Assembly (NCBI RefSeq): GCF_019249245.1
Contig: NZ_JAESDK010000003.1
Location: 1-64,000 of the forward strand
DNA: 64,000 nucleotides
Direction: 5' to 3'
Source: Alteromonas lipotrueiana
GTDB lineage: Bacteria; Pseudomonadota; Gammaproteobacteria; Enterobacterales; Alteromonadaceae
A program made the position numbers and the translations under genes. Below, one piece after another: positions 1 to 6,510 of the stretch. The notes beneath the pieces are model-generated. The model was not told where the DNA came from, did no database searches, and saw only the letters and a list, made by a program, of their open reading frames with translations. The stretch's first letter is position 1, and every line of letters starts with the position of its first letter.

Positions 1-110
1 CGCGTGCGGGTTCACAAATTGTCAGGAACAATTTGTATCGCCACCAGGCGCCCGCAGGGGCAGCGCCAGGGATGGCGCTGAATACAATCCCGCCAGCTCC
101 ACCACATAAC
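1..110 (+). repeat. tmRNA (ssrA) 3' end, copy 1, with T-loop insertion
   Basis: Positions 6-14 (GCGGGTTCA) and 86-104 (AATCCCGCCAGCTCCACCA) together make the T-arm, acceptor end and CCA typical of gammaproteobacterial tmRNA. A 71-bp segment (about 15-85) sits inside what would be the 7-nt T-loop. That segment folds as two perfect hairpins: CAAATTGT/ACAATTTG (15-35) and CAGCGCC/GGCGCTG (61-80). The rest of ssrA would lie to the left of the window, so whether this is the functional gene end or an att duplicate cannot be decided here. Confidence 0.65.
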
Positions 111-111
111 A

Positions 112-141
112 AAGGCTCGCCATTCGGCGGGCTTTTTTTGT
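112..141 (+). terminator. Intrinsic terminator after tmRNA 3' end copy 1
   Basis: A GC-rich stem (GCTCGCC / GGCGGGC) is followed by a run of seven T at 132-139. It follows directly after the CCA end, as expected for the ssrA terminator. Confidence 0.7.
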
Positions 142-166
142 GTCATGAGTTTATTGAGTTTGAAGC

Positions 167-275
167 CGCGTGCGGGTTCACAAATTGTCAGGAACAATTT
201 GTATCGCCACCAGGCGCCCGCAGGGGCAGCGCCAGGGATGGCGTTGAATACAATCCCGCCAGCTCCACCACATAA
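167..275 (+). repeat. tmRNA (ssrA) 3' end, copy 2, with the same T-loop insertion
   Basis: This is a near-exact direct repeat of positions 1-109 at an offset of 166 bp. It includes the same 71-bp T-loop insertion; one visible change makes the second hairpin arm GGCGTTG. Both copies end in CCAGCTCCACCA. A tandem 3' end is the classic trace of site-specific integration into ssrA, where each integration leaves an att copy of the gene end. Confidence 0.7.
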
Positions 276-279
276 AACA

Positions 280-312
280 ACCCTGTGCCATAAGGCATGG
301 GGTTTTTTTATG
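280..312 (+). terminator. Intrinsic terminator after tmRNA 3' end copy 2
   Basis: The stem CCCTGTGCC-ATAA-GGCATGGGG is followed by seven T. It differs from the terminator after copy 1, so the two flanks are not simple duplicates downstream of the CCA. Confidence 0.7.
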
Positions 313-330
313 TTTTGAATTTGGATGGAC

Positions 331-386
331 TTGAAGCCGCGTGCGAGCGAACGAAGTGAATGCTTAGCGCGACCTGTTAGTGAGTA
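331..386 (-). other. Truncated attC-like half site fused to a third ssrA-flank repeat
   Basis: On the plus strand TTGAAGCCGCGTGCG (331-345) matches the start of the ssrA 3' repeat (161-175) and then diverges. On the minus strand, immediately after the last cassette gene, TAACAGGTCGCGCTAAGC resembles the R''-L'' half of an attC site. The partner half is not seen before the ssrA repeat begins. This looks like the distal edge of the cassette array, cut by the island or ssrA junction. Confidence 0.4.
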
Positions 387-661
387 TCGTTAACTGGCCA
401 GATGAACTTACGAGCCACTAAAAAAGTTACGACGCCTATGAATGCTGCGGCAGTACCACCGAAAAATTGTGCTACTGGCCACATTGAAGCCCCACCCCCT
501 TGGTAAGGTACAAAATACTCGGTATACAGCAATACACCTAAAAGGCCTAACCAAGGTAGACCACCGGCAGCAAAAACTGATAATTTATGTCGCATATACT
601 TAGCGACTAATAAGCCAACTACACTCGAAAGAGTTATTAAAATCAACCATACATGCATAAT
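377..661 (-). CDS. Small membrane protein (integron cassette gene)
   Basis: This is a hydrophobic protein of about 94 residues with three predicted membrane segments (an N-terminal one near residues 1-20, a central LPWLGLLGVLLY stretch and a C-terminal FFGGTAAAFIGVVTFLVA stretch). I do not recognise the family. The frame extends upstream to a GTG inside the attC core, so the ATG at 661 (peptide begins MRLIMHVW), or the next ATG four codons on, is the more likely start. It is the distal-most gene of the minus-strand cassette array and begins directly after an attC-like core, as cassette genes do. Function unknown. Confidence 0.6.
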   Translation of the reverse strand: MMHVWLILITLSSVVGLLVAKYMRHKLSVFAAGGLPWLGLLGVLLYTEYFVPYQGGGASMWPVAQFFGGTAAAFIGVVTFLVARKFIWPVNDTH

Positions 662-675
662 GAGCCTCATGGTCA

Positions 676-775
676 CTAACACACCGCTTAGAACAATAAC
701 ACGTGGGCTAAAATGTTGAACAAAGTGAAAACAGCCAGCTCTATTTTTCCGTTTGAAGCGTTTGGTATGTGTTAA
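676..775 (-). other. attC-like recombination site
   Basis: Imperfect inverted repeat. The plus strand carries CTAACACACCGCTTAG at 676-691, and the minus strand carries TAACACATACCAAACGCTT around 755-774. The two arms pair around a loop of about 60 nt. The distal arm overlaps the last codons of the GNAT gene. This is the size and layout of an integron attC. The motif AACACACCGCTTAG recurs at 2345. Confidence 0.6.
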
Positions 776-1208
776 CTTGAAACGCCATTATGAACTTAGT
801 CTCCTCAACGCAAACCACCTGAAATCCATGGTTATTATACAGTTTTACGAGATGAGCTTCACAACGTAGATAAAAAGCCGATAGCTGTAACTCAATGGCC
901 CTGGATTTCGCAAAATCTATTAATGCTGTTGATATACCCTTGCCCCGATGTTCTAAAGATACGTATATTCCATCTAACCAATAGTTGTAACCTGAATATT
1001 GCGGGTACTCACAATATTTTAGTTCACCAGCGCCAGCTAATTCTCCATTAATATGTGACACAAACACGGTTCTGTTGTCACGCGATGACACCTTTGCTAT
1101 AACACTTTCTAGCGTCGCTTCAGGATCTTTATTATCCCACTCATTAAAGTACCATTTAGCAACAGTCTCAATTTCACTTGAACAATCAGATAAAACCGAT
1201 ATTTTCAT
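741..1208 (-). CDS. GNAT family N-acetyltransferase (cassette gene)
   Basis: A 155-residue single-domain GCN5-related acetyltransferase. The acetyl-CoA pyrophosphate loop is visible at residues 87-92 (HRGKGI), inside the motif-A segment VSLEHRGKGISTALID, with a typical C-terminal 'YNNHGFQ' motif-B turn. The substrate cannot be told. The start at 1208 (peptide begins MKISVL) is preferred over the ATG six codons upstream, which lies close to the attC core. Such small GNATs are common integron cargo. The C-terminal residues NTYQTLQTEK are encoded within the neighbouring attC arm, which suggests the original stop was lost or that attC extends the frame. Confidence 0.85.
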   Translation of the reverse strand: MKISVLSDCSSEIETVAKWYFNEWDNKDPEATLESVIAKVSSRDNRTVFVSHINGELAGAGELKYCEYPQYSGYNYWLDGIYVSLEHRGKGISTALIDFAKSRAIELQLSAFYLRCEAHLVKLYNNHGFQVVCVEETKFIMAFQVNTYQTLQTEK

Positions 1209-1232
1209 ATTTCTACGATAACACATAACCTT

Positions 1233-1330
1233 TCAATAACGGTGTAGGCTCGTACGGTATATCGCGAGGCCGCCCTGCGTGAATGTGTCCCCGCAAACGC
1301 AGTAAATGTGCTAATCAGCTTGTTATGTTG
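1233..1330 (-). other. attC-like recombination site
   Basis: On the minus strand the element runs from ATAACAAGCTGATTAGC to GAGCCTACACCGTTAT, with a GC-rich imperfect hairpin between. The central GCAGGGCGGCCTCGCG resembles the centre of the sites at 2922 and 4203. It fills almost the whole gap between the GFA and GNAT genes, as expected in a cassette array. Confidence 0.6.
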
Positions 1331-1332
1331 CA

Positions 1333-1722
1333 TTACGCCAATCCCTGTTCAAATCGTTTTAAACCGTCGATCTTATTTACCCACTCTAATTGGGATTCGC
1401 AAAAGATATTTACAGCCGGACTGATCTCAAATTGTGAGTCTATAGCCCCCAGATGAACGATGATTACCCCCCCAAGCCTGGGGTTTGTGTTGAAAATTGG
1501 TGTACCACAACGAGAACAGAAATGTTTGGTGGCGTTTTCAGACACTTTGAATGAGCTAAGGTCTTGACCCGTGATAGAAAAGTCGTATTCGGGTACCACT
1601 ACGTAGGTAGAAAATGAAGAGCCATTCATTTTTCTGCATAAATTGCAGTGACAATTCACAACCGCTTTAATTTCTTGGTTTGAAGTGAACGAGATGCTTT
1701 TACAGTTACAACTTCCTTTCAT
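1333..1722 (-). CDS. GFA family zinc-binding protein (glutathione-dependent formaldehyde-activating-like)
   Basis: A 129-residue protein with the zinc-ligand pattern of the GFA/CENP-V fold: Cys5 and Cys7 (CNC), Cys24/Cys26/Cys29 (CHCNLC) and Cys69/Cys72 (CSRCGTP). In the family two zinc ions are bound and a few members act on S-hydroxymethylglutathione, but most have no assigned substrate. The frame is open 32 codons further upstream through the attC region. The ATG at 1722 (peptide begins MKGSCNCKS) fits the family N-terminus, so I use it. Cassette context suggests laterally moved cargo. Confidence 0.85.
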   Translation of the reverse strand: MKGSCNCKSISFTSNQEIKAVVNCHCNLCRKMNGSSFSTYVVVPEYDFSITGQDLSSFKVSENATKHFCSRCGTPIFNTNPRLGGVIIVHLGAIDSQFEISPAVNIFCESQLEWVNKIDGLKRFEQGLA

Positions 1723-1732
1723 TTTTAATCCT

Positions 1733-1832
1733 TTATCTTCACTAAGCAGCATAACGTGATGTTCAGCCACAGTGTGTAGGTTGTGGTGTGTTGGGGAATA
1801 CTTTGCGACGCAAACCACAAAGGCGCAACTTA
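1733..1832 (-). other. Probable attC-like spacer (degenerate)
   Basis: The 108-bp interval between the DUF6194 stop and the GFA start carries CACGTTATGCTGCTTAG on the minus strand, with several internal inverted repeats (TTTGTGGTTTGCG / CGCAAAG). The R and L boxes are less clear than in the neighbouring spacers, so the call rests partly on position. Confidence 0.35.
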
Positions 1833-2324
1833 CACATTGTCCGGCGTCGCAGACACACGTTGAAGCCTCTTGTTAATATTTTTCTTACTGAATTTTGCAG
1901 CTGCACTTGCATGTGCTTCTTTAATTAAAGGTAGTATTTCAGTAAACGTTGATTCACTTGGATTAAGAATTTGAACCCAATTCATCCATCCGTAGATTGG
2001 ATGTGGCATTAAAGTATTGAGTTCAGTAAAGTCATGACCAGTATTAATAATTCCACCCTTGGCAGGCCTTGGTGGTTTTGCACCAAATAATTTTTCATAG
2101 CTATTTTTATTAATGCCGATACTTACCCTAAAAATTCCAGCCCTGTCTAATTCAGCTGACTTGTCATTCTCGCCGTTATTTTCTTTGATTGTGCAGAAAT
2201 AAACCCCATTAGGTAAGACCTTACCGGGATTATAGAATAGAGAGGTTTCGCCCCAGCTAGATTTCGGACTAACACCATGAAAATTTTCAGTGATGTACTT
2301 AATAATATTTTCAGGTTTCATCAA
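1830..2324 (-). CDS. DUF6194 family protein (cassette gene)
   Basis: A 164-residue soluble protein, with MKPENIIKYITENFHGV at the start and a conserved core 'LDRAGIFRVSIGINKNSYEK' followed by a lysine/proline-rich turn and 'LMPHPIYGWMNWVQILNPS'. This pattern is that of DUF6194, a family of unknown function seen in actinobacteria and in integron cassettes. There is no signal peptide or membrane segment. The last 20 residues (KKNINKRLQRVSATPDNV) are basic and encoded next to the attC arm. No biochemical function can be given. Confidence 0.6.
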   Translation of the reverse strand: MMKPENIIKYITENFHGVSPKSSWGETSLFYNPGKVLPNGVYFCTIKENNGENDKSAELDRAGIFRVSIGINKNSYEKLFGAKPPRPAKGGIINTGHDFTELNTLMPHPIYGWMNWVQILNPSESTFTEILPLIKEAHASAAAKFSKKNINKRLQRVSATPDNV

Positions 2325-2343
2325 CCTTCCTTACTGGTGATAT

Positions 2344-2460
2344 CAACACACCGCTTAGGGACAGTAACACGTTGGCTAAAATCCGAGTGAAGCGACAAAG
2401 TCGATGTATTCCTGTCCCAGCGAACCTCAGAGTGACTTAATGGGTTTGATACAACTGTGC
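2344..2460 (-). other. attC-like recombination site
   Basis: The arm AACACACCGCTTAG (2345-2358) followed by TAACACGTTGGCTAAAAT (2364-2381) is nearly identical to 678-717. Sharing this arm between two unrelated gene boundaries supports a cassette-associated repeat. The opposite arm is less clear. Confidence 0.5.
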
Positions 2461-2886
2461 TTATACAGCACAAAATGCTTTAGCCACCTCGAGATTATTG
2501 GCTGAACTGTCATAAAAATCTAACTGTACAACACGCCTGATAGGTTGCCTTGCTGAGTTACTTTCTGTTGATTTCCAGCGCCATTTTCTGAGAGCTTCTT
2601 CTGATGTCTGAACAAACTGATTAGCAGGAAAACTTTCAATAAAATTAATGTCCGTTGTTGCTCCTGTCTCGTCGATTGTGACCTCGAATCGAGCACAGCC
2701 AGATTGTTTACGGATTGCTGCTGTAACCGGAAATTTAGGCTTAACAATTTTAGTGCTTACCCAGTATTCGGTAGCGGTTAAACGGTCAGTTATTTGTAAT
2801 GGCGCTTTAGCTTGATAAACAGGCGAAGTAGTTGAACATGCGACCAGACAATTGACTGCCACAATAGATAAAATTCCCTTTACCAT
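2461..2886 (-). CDS. Lipoprotein with TonB C-terminal-like domain (cassette gene)
   Basis: A 141-residue protein. The start at 2886 is chosen because it gives a proper lipoprotein signal peptide (MVKGILSIVAVNCLVAC, lipobox LVAC). The rest resembles a stand-alone TonB C-terminal domain: 'PKFPVTAAIRKQSGCARFEVTIDETGATTDINFIESFP' and 'ALRKWRWKS' match the xYPxxA...G.V.V.F.I...G.v.......s.p...f...A..a...W.f pattern. There is no proline-rich linker, so it is unlikely to be a working energy transducer. It may bind a periplasmic partner. It is one of three lipoprotein genes in the array. Confidence 0.7.
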   Translation of the reverse strand: MVKGILSIVAVNCLVACSTTSPVYQAKAPLQITDRLTATEYWVSTKIVKPKFPVTAAIRKQSGCARFEVTIDETGATTDINFIESFPANQFVQTSEEALRKWRWKSTESNSARQPIRRVVQLDFYDSSANNLEVAKAFCAV

Positions 2887-2921
2887 ACATATCCTGCAAA
2901 AGTTGTAACTTTTAAATGAGG

Positions 2922-2998
2922 GTAGATAACCCGTAGGGCATAATGGCGAAGCCGCCCTGCCCGTATTCTTCCCATAGAAGGCATTGATTGTGTTAATT
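2922..2998 (-). other. attC-like recombination site
   Basis: On the minus strand the element runs from ATTAACACAATCAATGCC to TGCCCTACGGGTTATC, with a central GGGCAGGGCGGCTTCGCC that can fold back on GGGCATAATGGCGAAGCCGCCC. The TGGCGAAGCCGCCC core is shared with the site at 4203-4316. Confidence 0.6.
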
Positions 2999-3457
2999 GA
3001 GCTGTATGGCATGTTCACCCACAACCTTCAGTTGCGATATGTCCATTACCCTTATATGCGTTTGGTAATAAAATTTACCAGTACGCTTACCCTCTGATAG
3101 AAATGCAATCTTCACCCGCTGAGCCTTACCATCAACCACTATTGTTTTATCTACAAAGTATTCCTGGGGTGGCATTCCATATTTCGCCGATAATTGTGAA
3201 ATTACTTTAGGGTGTAAGGCTACCGTTATTGCTCGCTGATCACGGTAGTCTTTTTCTGTATTTAAATAGACATATTGACCTTGACGCCCCGTGGCGACTA
3301 TTTGAAGAGTATATTGGCCAGGAACACCTTTGGGCGCTGAACCGGCAGCGGCCCTTATTATTTCCATGGTATCTGAAAAGGTAAACGTAGTGTGCGAAGT
3401 TGTAGAGGTGCAACCAGCGAGTATAAAAATAAACGCTAAAACAACATTTTTCATCAA
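2993..3457 (-). CDS. Unknown lipoprotein (cassette gene)
   Basis: A 154-residue protein with a lipoprotein signal (MMKNVVLAFIFILAGCTSTT, lipobox LAGC). The mature part has no motif I recognise; it is mixed alpha/beta in composition with 'GQYVYLNTEKDYRDQRAITV' and a 'VVDGKAQRVKIAF' segment. The phrase 'YLNTEKDYRDQ' followed by 'VVDGKAQRV' is compatible with a small OB-like beta-barrel, but this is a guess from composition. It begins a few bases after an attC-like core, as expected for cassette cargo. Confidence 0.6.
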   Translation of the reverse strand: MMKNVVLAFIFILAGCTSTTSHTTFTFSDTMEIIRAAAGSAPKGVPGQYTLQIVATGRQGQYVYLNTEKDYRDQRAITVALHPKVISQLSAKYGMPPQEYFVDKTIVVDGKAQRVKIAFLSEGKRTGKFYYQTHIRVMDISQLKVVGEHAIQLN

Positions 3458-3472
3458 TTATTTCCTTATAAA

Positions 3473-3573
3473 TGTCTTACGCTAAGCTAATGGACAGTGG
3501 CGGGGCGGTATAATCACGAGGCGCCGCTGTGTTACTGTCACAGTGTGGCGCGCAGTGTTACTCGTGTTAAGTA
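3473..3573 (-). other. attC-like recombination site
   Basis: On the minus strand TTAACACGAGTAACACTGCGCGCC (3550-3573 region) pairs imperfectly with the end around CATTAGCTTAGCGTAAGAC (3473-3493). The centre CAGCGGCGCCTCGTG / CACTGTG is palindromic. The ACGCTAAGCT motif is shared with the site at 4203. Confidence 0.5.
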
Positions 3574-4193
3574 CTTTGTGAGCGGTCATGATTTACACGG
3601 ATATTGTCAAACACTGCATTCACAGAAATCCCTTTGAACTTTATTAGGTCGGGTACAAAATCAAGCTCAAGGATTGAAAACTCAAATTCTTCCGTTCGTG
3701 TTGCACCGTTTGATTGACTTAATAGCGAATCTATCTTGCGTGCTGGTTCTAATGAAATACCGAAATCATTACTTTGTAGATATACCATTGAAGCTATTTT
3801 TTCTCCGAGCGAAAACTCCATTCCTAATGGTTCTGCAAAGTCATCTGCACTATGTTTTACTAAGGGGATCAATGTGCCGTTGGTTTCCTCTAAATAAAAT
3901 AGAATAGCCAAGTTTTCTTTAGACTTTGAATTTTCAAACGTTACTTTTACCAATTTATTCCATTCACTTGTAGTGTTTACACTTTCAATAACAGTGACAA
4001 AGCTTGTGTTACAAAATGTGGATCCAACTTCCTTAACGAGCTCAGAAGATGGGCCGTCCTCGACTGAAATATAAAATGTCGTTTTCGTTTCTTCGGCTTG
4101 TTCCATTTTATTTAAATCTAACGTCGTAGTTGTTGTACAGGCTGCCAGAAAAACTGCAAATACTAAAATTGATAATCTCAAAAATACCTCCAT
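3567..4193 (-). CDS. Unknown lipoprotein (cassette gene)
   Basis: A 208-residue protein with a lipoprotein-type signal peptide (MEVFLRLSILVFAVFLAACT, lipobox LAAC). The mature part is acidic and lacks recognisable motifs. The C-terminus 'FKGISVNAVFDNIRVNHDRS' looks like an edge strand of a beta-rich domain. It is close to low-GC cassette cargo in base composition. No function can be proposed. It lies between two attC-like sites and begins within a few bases of one. Confidence 0.6.
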   Translation of the reverse strand: MEVFLRLSILVFAVFLAACTTTTTLDLNKMEQAEETKTTFYISVEDGPSSELVKEVGSTFCNTSFVTVIESVNTTSEWNKLVKVTFENSKSKENLAILFYLEETNGTLIPLVKHSADDFAEPLGMEFSLGEKIASMVYLQSNDFGISLEPARKIDSLLSQSNGATRTEEFEFSILELDFVPDLIKFKGISVNAVFDNIRVNHDRSQST

Positions 4194-4202
4194 GTTAAAT
4201 GA

Positions 4203-4316
4203 CTGCTGACGCTAAGCTTTGGGGCGCAGGCGCGTGAGCGAAAATGGCGAAGCCGCCCGCATCCCAGCGACCGAAGGGTAAGCCAACAGTGTTTCGTGCG
4301 GCATAACCTGCGCTGA
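4203..4316 (-). other. attC-like recombination site
   Basis: On the minus strand the element runs from GATTCAGCGCAGGTTATGCC to AAGCTTAGCGTCAGCAG, with GGGCGGCTTCGCCATTTTCG in the centre. The TGGCGAAGCCGCCC core equals that of the 2922-2998 site. Confidence 0.55.
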
Positions 4317-4317
4317 A

Positions 4318-4944
4318 TCATTCCTCTTTATTCAATAAGAAAAGTACTAGGCTTTTATATTCTTGCATCGTTTTTAAATTTTTAGTCAAAGGCTTGTATT
4401 TACCATTCACAATCAGAGTTGGTACTCCTGAAAATCCTTGACTACGAATGTCTTTAGTATTCTTCTTCATTACCTTAGCTCTGGTATTAACTGAAAAGCT
4501 TGAAAATACTTTATCGAATTTTTCGGCATCTACATCATTGACCAAAAATAAGCTTTTAATATCTTTTTCGTTGTGAAAGTCGGCTTTATCTAGATGGATG
4601 TAATTGAAGATTGCTGGCACAAGTTGCTTTTCAACGTGGAGGTATTCTGCGGTAATTAGAGCCTTGGTCAGTAAATCCTCTATCTCAGATTGTCTTCCCG
4701 GCATACCGTCAACATGATTTTTATTAAAAACAGCATCTTTAGGAAGTGATGCTTTAAGATCGTTCATAAAAGCTTCCTGCCTGAAGCAAGCTGGGCAGTA
4801 AAACGAAAAAAATTCAGTTATTTCTTTTTTCTCGGTTATTTGTCCTTCTATCTCTAGATAATGATCGCCCTCAGTAAACTCAGCGGCCTGAACTGTAAAA
4901 AAGAGGAAGAATGATGTGATAACCATGATTAACTTACGATGCAT
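4318..4944 (-). CDS. DsbA-like thiol:disulfide interchange protein (first cassette)
   Basis: A 208-residue periplasmic thioredoxin-fold oxidoreductase. A signal peptide (MHRKLIMVITSFFLFFTVQA) precedes the active site Cys50-Pro-Ala-Cys53 in 'FYCPACFRQE', where E. coli DsbA has CPHC. The cis-proline loop is 'GVPTLIVNGKY' near residue 175, and the helical insertion lies between. It would introduce disulfides into exported proteins. The CPAC dipeptide may alter redox potential. It is the cassette nearest to the GTTAGGC core and the integrase remnant, so it is the most recently inserted or best expressed position if the array ever worked. Confidence 0.85.
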   Translation of the reverse strand: MHRKLIMVITSFFLFFTVQAAEFTEGDHYLEIEGQITEKKEITEFFSFYCPACFRQEAFMNDLKASLPKDAVFNKNHVDGMPGRQSEIEDLLTKALITAEYLHVEKQLVPAIFNYIHLDKADFHNEKDIKSLFLVNDVDAEKFDKVFSSFSVNTRAKVMKKNTKDIRSQGFSGVPTLIVNGKYKPLTKNLKTMQEYKSLVLFLLNKEE

Positions 4945-4961
4945 GCTATTTCCTTTTGTAT

Positions 4962-4968
4962 GCCTAAC
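4962..4968 (-). other. GTTAGGC core (attI or attC end) at the head of the cassette array
   Basis: On the minus strand GTTGTTAGGCATAC lies 18-25 bp upstream of the DsbA-like start. GTTAGGC matches the classic integron core GTTRRRY. Beyond it no further cassette is found, and the integrase remnant is about 250 bp away on the opposite strand, which is the normal attI-intI geometry. Confidence 0.55.
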
Positions 4969-5179
4969 AACTTATTATGAAGACTTCATTGTAACAACGG
5001 TACATTCCCATTCTACAAATGCTTCATAGTTAATTATTTTCAATAGCTTATATCGTTTATGATGATTATTTATACTGTTTTTTTGCGTGGTTTCAATCCA
5101 TGCGTAGTAACAACATGTGCCGATCTACCTTTAATTACTTAGATTTTTTGATCTTTAGGCCAGTTGTCTCTCTTGTATG

Positions 5180-5279
5180 AAGCGGTTTACCAAACAATTT
5201 CAGTCACCACACTCAATAGCAAAAGCGTCATCCTAAAGACCTGAGCGAGCAAAAGGTAACGCAGTTTCTGACTTATCTA
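5180..5279 (+). pseudogene. intI: Remnant of an integron integrase (intI)
   Basis: The frame starting at 5223 reads KRHPKDLSEQKVTQFLTYL. This matches the SAM-like N-terminal domain of integron integrases, in which '(F)H..RHP..L...EV..FL(T/S)(W/Y)LA' is conserved. About 40 bp upstream AAGCGGTTTACC (KRFT) fits the preceding 'W(I/V)K.FI' segment, with an insertion and an in-frame stop between. After 5280 the similarity stops, about 22 bp before a REP core at 5302. Orientation is divergent from the cassettes, as for intI. It cannot be functional. Confidence 0.55.
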
Positions 5280-5301
5280 GTGGGGTGCATAAAGTTGTAC
5301 A

Positions 5302-5313
5302 TAGTGACTGTCC
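5302..5313 (-). repeat. Solitary REP unit at the intI breakpoint
   Basis: AGTGACTGTCCT is the reverse complement of the REP core AGGACAGTCACT found around the RAYT gene at 50.6 kb. It sits close to the point where the integrase remnant loses similarity. The stretch 5314-5547 beyond holds no gene I can support; its open frame has no similarity I recognise. Confidence 0.6.
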
Positions 5314-5547
5314 TGATTATTGATTTCTTGCTTAATAGTTTATCAATAGCAAATTTTGTTGGCTTAAGTCAGTTCTGGCTTATGGTACTTCACAACCGTT
5401 TTATTGCCCGATATGCGACAAGCAAGCTCGTTTTCTTAACTCTGGTAGAGAACAATATTGTATGTGCATGCATACTGAACTATGAAGTACGGAATTATCA
5501 GGATGCCGCTGGGCTCAATAGAGCAGTCACTTTGCAGCGAAACACGT

Positions 5548-5553
5548 TATAAT
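5548..5553 (+). promoter_or_regulatory. -10 box for the DUF3010 gene
   Basis: A perfect TATAAT lies 33 bp before the start codon at 5581. A convincing -35 is not seen at the right distance (AGTCAC only), so the call rests on the -10 and its position. Confidence 0.4.
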
Positions 5554-5580
5554 GGCAGGTAAATGTAAATAGGAATGAAT

Positions 5581-6033
5581 ATGAAAGTTTGTGGTGTAGA
5601 TTTAAAAGGTAACGAAGCGACGGTATGTCTGTTGTCACTGATAGATGGTTTGTTTCATGTTCCCGACTGCCGTACCCGCCGGTTAACGTTAGCCGATTCC
5701 AGCGCCAAAGGGCTAAAAAGCTTCCAAAGTACTTTCGCCAAGCTTATCGCCGACTACAACATTGATGCTGTAATAATCCGCCAGCGCCAAAGTAAGGGCA
5801 AATTTGCAGGCAGTGCCATTGGCTTTAAACTGGAAGCGGCTATTGAATTAATCGAAGGGCTAGAGGTTGTGGTATTCAACCCAACTGATATTAAAGAATC
5901 CTTACGCAGAAACCCAATCGCAGTTCCTTTTTCAGACACTGGTTTAAAGCAGTTTCAGGAGACCGCCTTTACTACTGCTTATGCCTGGTTAATGAAACGT
6001 GACAGCCCATCGCAAACATCGACTAAAGCCTAG
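5581..6033 (+). CDS. DUF3010 family protein
   Basis: A 150-residue protein beginning MKVCGVDLKGNEATVCLL, with 'RRLTLADSSAKGLKSFQSTF', 'VIIRQRQSKGKFAGSAIGFKLEAAIEL' and 'VVVFNPTDIKESL'. This fits DUF3010, a gammaproteobacterial family whose N-terminal D-G-N layout recalls RNase H-like folds; its function is unknown. The ATG at 5581 is preferred over the one at 5575, because AGGA at 5571-5574 is six bases from it but abuts the earlier ATG. The gene stands alone between the integron remnant and REP-derived elements. Confidence 0.7.
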   Translation: MKVCGVDLKGNEATVCLLSLIDGLFHVPDCRTRRLTLADSSAKGLKSFQSTFAKLIADYNIDAVIIRQRQSKGKFAGSAIGFKLEAAIELIEGLEVVVFNPTDIKESLRRNPIAVPFSDTGLKQFQETAFTTAYAWLMKRDSPSQTSTKA

Positions 6034-6086
6034 CAAATATGGCCTGTGAATAATGAGGCAGCGCATGTTACCTTTTTAAAACAAAG

Positions 6087-6328
6087 CTGCCTCCACTTCA
6101 CAAACAGAAAGGTCCGAAGTAGAGGCTTGAAGTAGGACAGTCACTTACTACCCCAGTCACTTACTATCTCAAAGTACAGTTGGATTTTAAGCAAGCTCCG
6201 GCACAGAGAAGACATTCTCTTTCACTTTGTATGACGTAATACCCAGACCACGTCAATGCCTTATTAGATCTGAAGTGACTGTCCTATCAATTCTGCTTCC
6301 ACATCACAAACAGAAAGGCTCGAAGTAG
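6087..6328. repeat. Tandem duplication that includes the REP-derived elements
   Basis: CTGCCTCCACTTCACAAACAG... at 6087-6123 is repeated with few changes at 6293-6328 (CTGCTTCCACATCACAAACAG...), each directly in front of a REP-derived element. A unit of about 206 bp has been duplicated in tandem. Confidence 0.6.
6134..6285 (+). mobile_element. RAYT-derived non-autonomous element A
   Basis: A 152-bp element with AGGACAGTCACTTA at the left end and the inverted copy AGTGACTGTCCT at the right end. Inside, TACAGTTGGATTTT and the segment around CCCAGACCACGTCAATGCCTTATTAGAT match the 5' flank and first codons of the RAYT gene (50498-50645: CAGTTGGATTTT, CCCAGACCTCGTAAAAGCCTTATCAAT). It is therefore an internal deletion derivative that keeps both ends and loses the transposase. 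Confidence 0.7.
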
Positions 6329-6462
6329 AACAGTCACTTACTATCCCAAAGTGCAGTTGGATTTTAAGCTAGCTCCGGCACAGCGAAGACATCCTCTTTC
6401 ATTTTGTATGACATTACGACCAGACCTCGTCGATGCCTTATTAGATCTGAAGTGACTGTCCT
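6327..6462 (+). mobile_element. RAYT-derived non-autonomous element B
   Basis: A 136-bp element closely similar to element A. It lacks the second internal CAGTCACTTACTA repeat and keeps CCAGACCTCGTCGATGCCTTATTAGAT and the right end AGTGACTGTCCT. The left end is AGAACAGTCACT, one change from the core. A solitary extra right end (GTGACTGTCCTAT) follows at 6475-6487. Confidence 0.7.
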
Positions 6463-6510
6463 ATTATTATGGATGTGACTGTCCTATCACTATAATGCTT
6501 AATGGTTGCT

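Noticed and set aside
5280-5552. 90-codon plus-strand ORF beside the integrase relic
   Set aside because: It begins in the intI debris, contains the REP unit, has no ribosome site and no recognisable domain, so it is probably chance.
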